Notes under the pieces: model-generated | Databases searched by the model: none | What the model was told of the DNA's origin: nothing | Seen by the model: the letters and a program-made list of their open reading frames with translations, nothing else | Position numbers and translations under genes: made by a program | In this document: one piece after another, positions 55,884 through 59,626 of the stretch | How positions within the stretch are numbered: the first letter of the stretch is position 1 | Layout: every line of letters begins with the position of its first letter | Assembly: GCA_022508405.1 (NCBI GenBank) | Contig: JAFLVI010000004.1 | Coordinates: forward strand, 1 to 59,626 | Direction of reading: 5' to 3' | DNA length: 59,626 nt | Source of the DNA: Clostridiales bacterium | Lineage (GTDB): Bacteria; Bacillota; Clostridia; Christensenellales; Pumilibacteraceae

Positions 55884-56540
55884 TTATCCGTTATCGGTTT
55901 CCACAAGCGCCTTGTAAACGGTTTCGGCAAGCTTCTTTTCCGCATCGCGTTTTGACCTGCCCCTTTCGCTATATCGCTTGCCTACGGCGTCCATTTCCGC
56001 AACAAACATTCCGTCTTGCTCGTATATATCGTAGTAAAACAAAAATATTCCGTGCTTGTCGCAGTAATTTTTAAGTTCGCTCACGTAATCGCGCTCTGGA
56101 ACAACGTGATTGTAGTAAATATTATCCAGTACAACCTTGCACGCATCCAAACCGCCGTCAAGATATACCGCGCCGAGCAATGCTTCAAAAACATCGGACC
56201 GTGCCTTTACGGAAAATTCGTTTTTGTTTACACCTGCGCCGACGCGCAAATACTGCATAAGTCCGAGATCGTCCACTATACGCGCAAGCGGCGTGCGCGA
56301 AACAAGCGACGCGCGCTTAGCCGACAATCCGCCTTCGCTTGCAGTGCGGTCGGAAAGAAATAACTTTTCTCCCACAAGAAAGTTAAGCACACAATCGCCT
56401 AAAAACTCTATGCGCTCGTTGCCGACAGCTGTATGTTCGTTTACGTATGACGAATGAGTGAACGCCGCCGTCAAGTATTTACAATCGTTAAACTTGTATC
56501 CAATCAGCGATTGAATACAATCGACTTGAATGTTATTCAC
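55884..56540 (-). CDS. rnc: Ribonuclease III
   Basis: Cuts double-stranded RNA, including rRNA precursors. The 218-aa protein has the catalytic signature NERIEFLGDCVLNF (residues ~41-54), the second acidic cluster DVFEALLGAVYLDGG (~115-129), and a dsRNA-binding domain (~150-215) with a SKRDAEKKLAETVYKAL helix. It overlaps plsX by 8 bases. In many Firmicutes fabD, fabG and acpP lie between plsX and rnc; here they are missing. Confidence 0.96.
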   Translation of the reverse strand: MNNIQVDCIQSLIGYKFNDCKYLTAAFTHSSYVNEHTAVGNERIEFLGDCVLNFLVGEKLFLSDRTASEGGLSAKRASLVSRTPLARIVDDLGLMQYLRVGAGVNKNEFSVKARSDVFEALLGAVYLDGGLDACKVVLDNIYYNHVVPERDYVSELKNYCDKHGIFLFYYDIYEQDGMFVAEMDAVGKRYSERGRSKRDAEKKLAETVYKALVETDNG

Positions 56541-57552
56541 CCGCGCTCTCTGCTTCGGACTGCTGTGCCATGCCGTTTTTAATGCTGTCTATAATATTGT
56601 TTTTGTGCATTCTTATTATATTGCGAATGGACGCTTTGGTGGAAACCTCGTTGGACGAACCGTGCGTTTTGACAACTATCTTTTTAACGCCCAAAAACGC
56701 CGCGCCGCCGTAAGCATGGTAATCCATTTTATCTTTAAGCCCGTACACGGCTTTTTTCATAAAGAGAGCGCCGATTTTGGCTTTAGCGGACGAAAGCATA
56801 GCTTCTTTAAGCTTGGACATAACAAGCTTTGCCGTGCCTTCCACAGACTTAATCAGCACATTGCCCGCAAACCCGTCCGAAATTATTATATCGTAATCTC
56901 CCGACAATGCATAACGCGCTTCGACATTGCCGACAAAATTGAGTTCGGTGTTCTGTTTTAACAAAGCAAAGGTCGCTTTGGAGCGCTCATCACCCTTATG
57001 ATCTTCCGCCCCGACGGATAGCAAACCGATTTTGGGGTTGCTAATTCCGAACAGCGCGCTCACATACATATTTGCCATAACGGCGAACTGCGCCAAAAAC
57101 TCAGGCTTGGAATCAACGTTTGCGCCGCAATCCGCAACGCACACAAGCTTGTCGTCGATTGCCGTAGGCATAAAGCACGCAAGCATGGGACGGTGCACGC
57201 CTTTTATACGCCCTACCATAAGAGTTGCTCCCGTTAACACAGCACCGGTGCTGCCGCCGCTAAGTAAACCTATGGCGTCGTCTGAGCCGTTAAGCAAGTT
57301 GATTGCGCGAACAAGCGACGAATCGGGCTTTTGCCTAATTGCGCGCGTAGGCGTGTCGTCATTGGAAATTATGTCGGGCGCATGCTCAATTACGAGATTG
57401 GCAGGCATAACCCCGCCGATAGTAGACCTTATAAAATCCGCATTGCCCACTAAAACGATTGTATAATCGGTATATTCTTTTGCGGCGTCAACAGCGCCCA
57501 AAACCATTTTTGCGGGATTGTCGCACGCGCCTATATCAACAATAATTTTCAT
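56533..57552 (-). CDS. plsX: Phosphate acyltransferase PlsX
   Basis: Makes acyl-phosphate from acyl-ACP, the first committed step of phospholipid synthesis with PlsY. The 339-aa sequence has the N-terminal IIVDIGACDNPAKMVLGAVDA (split, residues 3-23), the conserved GLLSGGSTGAVLTGA block (~94-108), LLSVGAEDHKGDE and ISDGFAGNVLIKSVEG (~224-239). CGGAGG lies 6 bases before the ATG. It follows rpmF but a terminator lies between, and no separate promoter is seen. Confidence 0.96.
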   Translation of the reverse strand: MKIIVDIGACDNPAKMVLGAVDAAKEYTDYTIVLVGNADFIRSTIGGVMPANLVIEHAPDIISNDDTPTRAIRQKPDSSLVRAINLLNGSDDAIGLLSGGSTGAVLTGATLMVGRIKGVHRPMLACFMPTAIDDKLVCVADCGANVDSKPEFLAQFAVMANMYVSALFGISNPKIGLLSVGAEDHKGDERSKATFALLKQNTELNFVGNVEARYALSGDYDIIISDGFAGNVLIKSVEGTAKLVMSKLKEAMLSSAKAKIGALFMKKAVYGLKDKMDYHAYGGAAFLGVKKIVVKTHGSSNEVSTKASIRNIIRMHKNNIIDSIKNGMAQQSEAESAGE

Positions 57553-57580
57553 ATTAACCTCCGAATAAAAAATGCCGACT

Positions 57581-57607
57581 AAAAAAATACCCCGTATATG
57601 CGGGGTA
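57581..57607 (-). terminator. Terminator between rpmF and plsX
   Basis: TACCCCG and CGGGGTA form a 7-bp GC-rich stem with a 6-base loop and are followed by seven T on the minus strand, six bases past the rpmF stop. Because plsX has no visible promoter of its own, it may act as a partial terminator. Confidence 0.88.
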
Positions 57608-57612
57608 AAATT

Positions 57613-57801
57613 TTAGTCGTTACCTTGTTTTTGTTCGATTTTAACTTCGCCGTCATAGCTGCCGCAGAACGGGCACACACGGTGCATTTGAATCTGCTGG
57701 TGGCAGCTTTTGCACTCAACCAAGGTCGGAGCGGATAACTTCCATTGCGATCCGCGCGTATGAGTGCGCTGCTTTGATGTTTTATGTTTGGGGACAGCCA
57801 T
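57613..57801 (-). CDS. rpmF: 50S ribosomal protein L32, zinc type
   Basis: Large-subunit protein of 62 aa. It starts MAVPKHKTSKQRTHTRG, the L32 hallmark, and carries four cysteines in CKSC and CPFC (residues ~31-34 and ~44-47), so it is the zinc-binding paralogue type. AAGGAGGTG precedes the ATG, and its promoter is a perfect consensus. The rpmF-plsX pairing is classical. Confidence 0.97.
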   Translation of the reverse strand: MAVPKHKTSKQRTHTRGSQWKLSAPTLVECKSCHQQIQMHRVCPFCGSYDGEVKIEQKQGND

Positions 57802-57827
57802 AATCCACCTCCTTATGTTACAAAATG

Positions 57828-57856
57828 ATTATACAGCATAATAATAATATTGTCAA
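57828..57856 (-). promoter_or_regulatory. Consensus sigma-A promoter for rpmF
   Basis: TTGACA (57856-57851) and TATAAT (57833-57828) on the minus strand with a 17-base spacer: a perfect match to the consensus, as fits a highly expressed ribosomal gene. Confidence 0.92.
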
Positions 57857-57896
57857 ACATTTTTTAACTAATAATCGATTTTTTATTGAAAAATGC

Positions 57897-57926
57897 TTGA
57901 CAAATATATTTGATAAATGCTATATT
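57897..57926 (+). promoter_or_regulatory. Promoter for tRNA-Gly
   Basis: TTGACA (57897-57902) and TATATT (57921-57926) with an 18-base spacer, ending 13 bases before the mature tRNA. Confidence 0.7.
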
Positions 57927-57939
57927 TACTATACTGCGT

Positions 57940-58015
57940 GCGGAAGTGGCTCAGTTGGTAGAGCATCACCTTGCCAAGGTGAGGGTCGCGGGTTCGAGTC
58001 TCGTCTTCCGCTCCA
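57940..58015 (+). tRNA. tRNA-Gly (anticodon GCC)
   Basis: GCGGAAG at the 5' end pairs with CTTCCGC at the 3' end. The D-arm (GCTCAGTTGGTAGAGC), the anticodon loop TTGCCAA with anticodon GCC, and the T-arm (GGGTTCGAGTC) are all present. CCA is encoded at 58013-58015. It is followed at once by a terminator. Confidence 0.97.
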
Positions 58016-58018
58016 CAA

Positions 58019-58043
58019 GGAACGTTAAAAGCGTTCCTTTTTT
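58019..58043 (+). terminator. Terminator after tRNA-Gly
   Basis: GGAACG and CGTTCC pair around a 7-base loop and are followed by six T, three bases past the tRNA CCA end. Confidence 0.85.
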
Positions 58044-58051
58044 GTTTATAG

Positions 58052-58083
58052 AAAATCGATGACTTAATCAAGCCATCGATTTT
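58052..58083. terminator. Inverted repeat after focA, probable terminator
   Basis: AAAATCGATG and CATCGATTTT form a perfect 10-bp stem with a 12-base loop, between the converging tRNA-Gly and formate channel genes. The outer pairs are A-T and no long T-run follows on the minus strand, so efficiency is uncertain. Confidence 0.55.
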
Positions 58084-58100
58084 GTTTTAGATAAAATAAA

Positions 58101-58862
58101 TTACGCATTTTCTTTTCGCTTAAAATACAATGCCCAAAAAGCAACGGCAAGTAACGCTCCGCCTATTATGTTCCCTATTGTCGGCGCGAGTAGTCCGTTT
58201 AAAAGCGCATAACCGAAGTTAAATCCCCCGCCGTCCACCATGACAGCCGACATTATATAGTACATATTTGCTATACTGTGCTCAAATCCGCATACTACAA
58301 ATGCGAAAACAGGCATGTACACGGCAAGCATTTTACCCGCGGCGCTTTTGCTTGCAAAAGCCATCCAAACGGCAAGACACACAAGCATATTGCAAAGAAT
58401 TCCTTTTAATAGCGCAATGCCGAAGTTCAGTTTACTTTTTGCAGTGACGGTCGCTACAGCCGTAACTCCTATATCACCGCTGTAAGTTTTGCTGTAAACA
58501 ACAAGAACGGCAATAAGCGTTGCGCCGATAAAGTTACCCAGATATGCCAATCCCCAGTTTTTCAAAATGCCCTTTACTTTTATATTCCTATTTAACAGCG
58601 GAGCGACAAGCAAGCAGTTGCCGGTAAAAAGTTCCGCGCCGCAAACAACTACCAGCATGAGCCCCAACGGAAATACCGCGCCCTTAATTATTGCGGCGTT
58701 AGATCCCGAAGAAAGCGCGCCCGCAACGGTGGCAAGCGCACCGGCAAGCGCGATAAACGCTCCCGCAAGCACGGCAAGTATGAGTAACTTGTGCCACGCC
58801 ATAGAAGTCTTTTCATTAGCAATGGATATGTAATTGTTTGCAATCTCAATCGGTTTATTCAT
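58101..58862 (-). CDS. Formate/nitrite transporter (FocA/NirC family)
   Basis: Pentameric membrane channel for small anions such as formate or nitrite. The 253-aa protein has six membrane helices with the typical breaks: ELFTGN in helix 2b (residues ~77-82) and the pore histidine in CGFEHSIANMYYI (~192-204). The N-terminal helix with EIANNYISIANEKT is present. No pyruvate formate-lyase or nitrite reductase is near, so the substrate is open. No Shine-Dalgarno precedes the ATG; only six bases separate it from a strong -10 box, which predicts a leaderless mRNA. Confidence 0.9.
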   Translation of the reverse strand: MNKPIEIANNYISIANEKTSMAWHKLLILAVLAGAFIALAGALATVAGALSSGSNAAIIKGAVFPLGLMLVVVCGAELFTGNCLLVAPLLNRNIKVKGILKNWGLAYLGNFIGATLIAVLVVYSKTYSGDIGVTAVATVTAKSKLNFGIALLKGILCNMLVCLAVWMAFASKSAAGKMLAVYMPVFAFVVCGFEHSIANMYYIMSAVMVDGGGFNFGYALLNGLLAPTIGNIIGGALLAVAFWALYFKRKENA

Positions 58863-58868
58863 AACTGT

Positions 58869-58897
58869 ATTCTATCAATATCGTCATCATATGTCAA
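58869..58897 (-). promoter_or_regulatory. Sigma-A promoter of the formate channel gene, abutting the start codon
   Basis: Consensus TTGACA (58897-58892) and TAGAAT (58874-58869) on the minus strand with a 17-base spacer. The -10 box ends six bases before the ATG at 58862. Confidence 0.85.
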
Positions 58898-58921
58898 CAA
58901 TTTTCGACATTGTGCCTACTT

Positions 58922-59500
58922 TTAAAAATTTCTACGGGAAGCATATTCCCAATCAATCTTTTGCGGCGGATTTTTCAGCTGATCAAAGGCAAACCACATC
59001 ATTTGCGCAATCTTATCACACGATACGCATCCTGTAAGCCCGCCAAAAGCAGGCACTACTATGCTGTTAACCCCGTTATTAAGCGCAGTAATAAGGCAAC
59101 TGCGCGTACAGTGGTAGATTATTCGCTCGTCAGTAATTATGCTTGGCGTGCGCATTGTGGGCGTATGAATAAGCTTTATGCCCTGCACATCGGTATCGAT
59201 AATAATGCTTGTACATACAGGCTGTTCACCGTAAAGATTGTCTATGATGTACTGCCGGACTTTTTGCTGTAACTCATCACCGAACCACGCGCTGATTGCT
59301 GCGTCATACCCTCCGTCCATGATTCCAAAGCTATTAGCCGGAGATACCACACACTCCACCTTGTGCCGCCGCATGAATTCCACAAAATCCATGCAGACTA
59401 CGGAAACATTTTCCAGCCCGAAAAAATACTTGTTCCATGCGGCGTACATTTCCGGATTTCTGTCCAAAAGAAAAATTTTTATCTCTTCGATTTTTTTCAT
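58922..59500 (-). CDS. Macro-domain protein
   Basis: The 192-aa protein has a single macro (ADP-ribose-binding) domain. The ligand loop VVSPANSFGIMDGGYDAAI is at residues ~51-69, and the second loop VPAFGGLTGCVSCDKIA is at ~148-164. A short N-terminal strand (KIFLLDRNPEMYAAW) and a C-terminal helix complete it. Such proteins bind or remove ADP-ribose groups, but the substrate here is unknown. I chose ATG 59500 (MKKIEE) because GAGGTG lies just upstream; an earlier in-frame start would begin in the tRNA terminator. No clear promoter is seen between it and tRNA-Thr. Confidence 0.85.
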   Translation of the reverse strand: MKKIEEIKIFLLDRNPEMYAAWNKYFFGLENVSVVCMDFVEFMRRHKVECVVSPANSFGIMDGGYDAAISAWFGDELQQKVRQYIIDNLYGEQPVCTSIIIDTDVQGIKLIHTPTMRTPSIITDERIIYHCTRSCLITALNNGVNSIVVPAFGGLTGCVSCDKIAQMMWFAFDQLKNPPQKIDWEYASRRNF

Positions 59501-59531
59501 AAACACCTCGACAAGCCGCCATTGCAAAAAC

Positions 59532-59568
59532 AAAAAACGTCGAAAAAGATATTCAATCAATTTCGACG
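59532..59568 (-). terminator. Terminator after tRNA-Thr
   Basis: CGTCGAAA (59545-59538 as complement) and TTTCGACG (59561-59568) form a perfect 8-bp stem with a 15-base loop. Six T follow on the minus strand. It starts four bases past the tRNA CCA. Confidence 0.8.
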
Positions 59569-59571
59569 CTT

Positions 59572-59626
59572 TGGAGCCGAAGATGGGACTTGAACCCGCA
59601 ACCTACTGATTACAAGTCAGTTGCTC
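59572..59626 (-). tRNA. tRNA-Thr (anticodon TGT), 5' part outside the window
   Basis: On the minus strand the sequence runs from the end of the D-arm through the anticodon stem-loop (loop CTTGTAA, anticodon TGT at 59614-59612), the variable loop and the T-arm (GGGTTCAAGTCCC) to the acceptor arm CTTCGGC, T, then encoded CCA at 59574-59572. The first ~20 bases, including the 5' acceptor strand, lie beyond the window. Confidence 0.92.

Noticed and set aside
57825-58071. Open reading frames over the tRNA-Gly locus on both strands
   Set aside because: They read through the tRNA and its terminator and have no ribosome site or family features.

Overview
This 59.6 kb window is chromosomal housekeeping DNA from a Gram-positive, Clostridia-type bacterium (Firmicutes/Bacillota), probably an uncultured lineage related to Christensenellales. 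The evidence is the ctsR-mcsA-mcsB-clpC stress operon with a tandem CtsR box, long-form HPF, RbgA, RarA, YlxM-Ffh, a Firmicutes-type F1Fo ATP synthase operon, and near-consensus sigma-A promoters, almost all with 17-bp spacers. The placement below phylum level is inference. No phage, transposon, CRISPR array or integration site is visible. Coding density is very high and no stretch over 300 bases lacks a gene. The longest gaps are 10418-10682 (ctsR promoter, CtsR box and a terminator) and 1068-1309 (divergent promoters). All protein genes except two (GDPD and GtrA near 1.3-2.6 kb) lie on the minus strand, so the window sits within one replichore.

Layout, left to right: partial lepA; divergent GDPD-GtrA pair; an orphan helical protein with an HPr-like protein; pgi; hpf; the CtsR operon (5.9-10.5 kb); a zinc-ribbon membrane protein with dCMP deaminase; an ABC exporter; rarA; a 1229-aa GH94-like membrane protein; rplS alone with its own promoter and attenuator-like leader; a yicC-gmk-rpoZ-coaBC-priA-def-fmt-rsmB-rlmN operon (20-29 kb); pcrA-ligA with a small leading gene; the ATP synthase operon (37.7-43.7 kb), which probably reads on into alr, 5-FCL, rsmD, coaD, a coiled-coil gene and DAHP synthase; the ylxM-ffh-rpsP-khpA-rimM-trmD-rbgA-rnhB-yraN operon; an M48 membrane protease; rnc-smc-ftsY with plsX and rpmF; tRNA-Gly; a formate/nitrite channel; a macro-domain protein; and the 3' part of tRNA-Thr.

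The most unusual thing seen is in the ATP synthase operon. There is no separate atpH. The C-terminal domain of the delta (OSCP) subunit is fused in frame to the N-terminus of the alpha subunit, and the delta N-terminal domain is missing. Other points of interest are a perfect 28-bp palindrome over the predicted start of the ylxM-ffh transcript, three genes (focA, rarA, atpB) whose strong promoters end 6-7 bases before the start codon and so probably make leaderless mRNAs, a GH94-like protein that seems to have lost its catalytic motifs, and an HPr-like protein lacking the phosphorylatable histidine.

All family names rest on motif recognition by eye. No database search was run.
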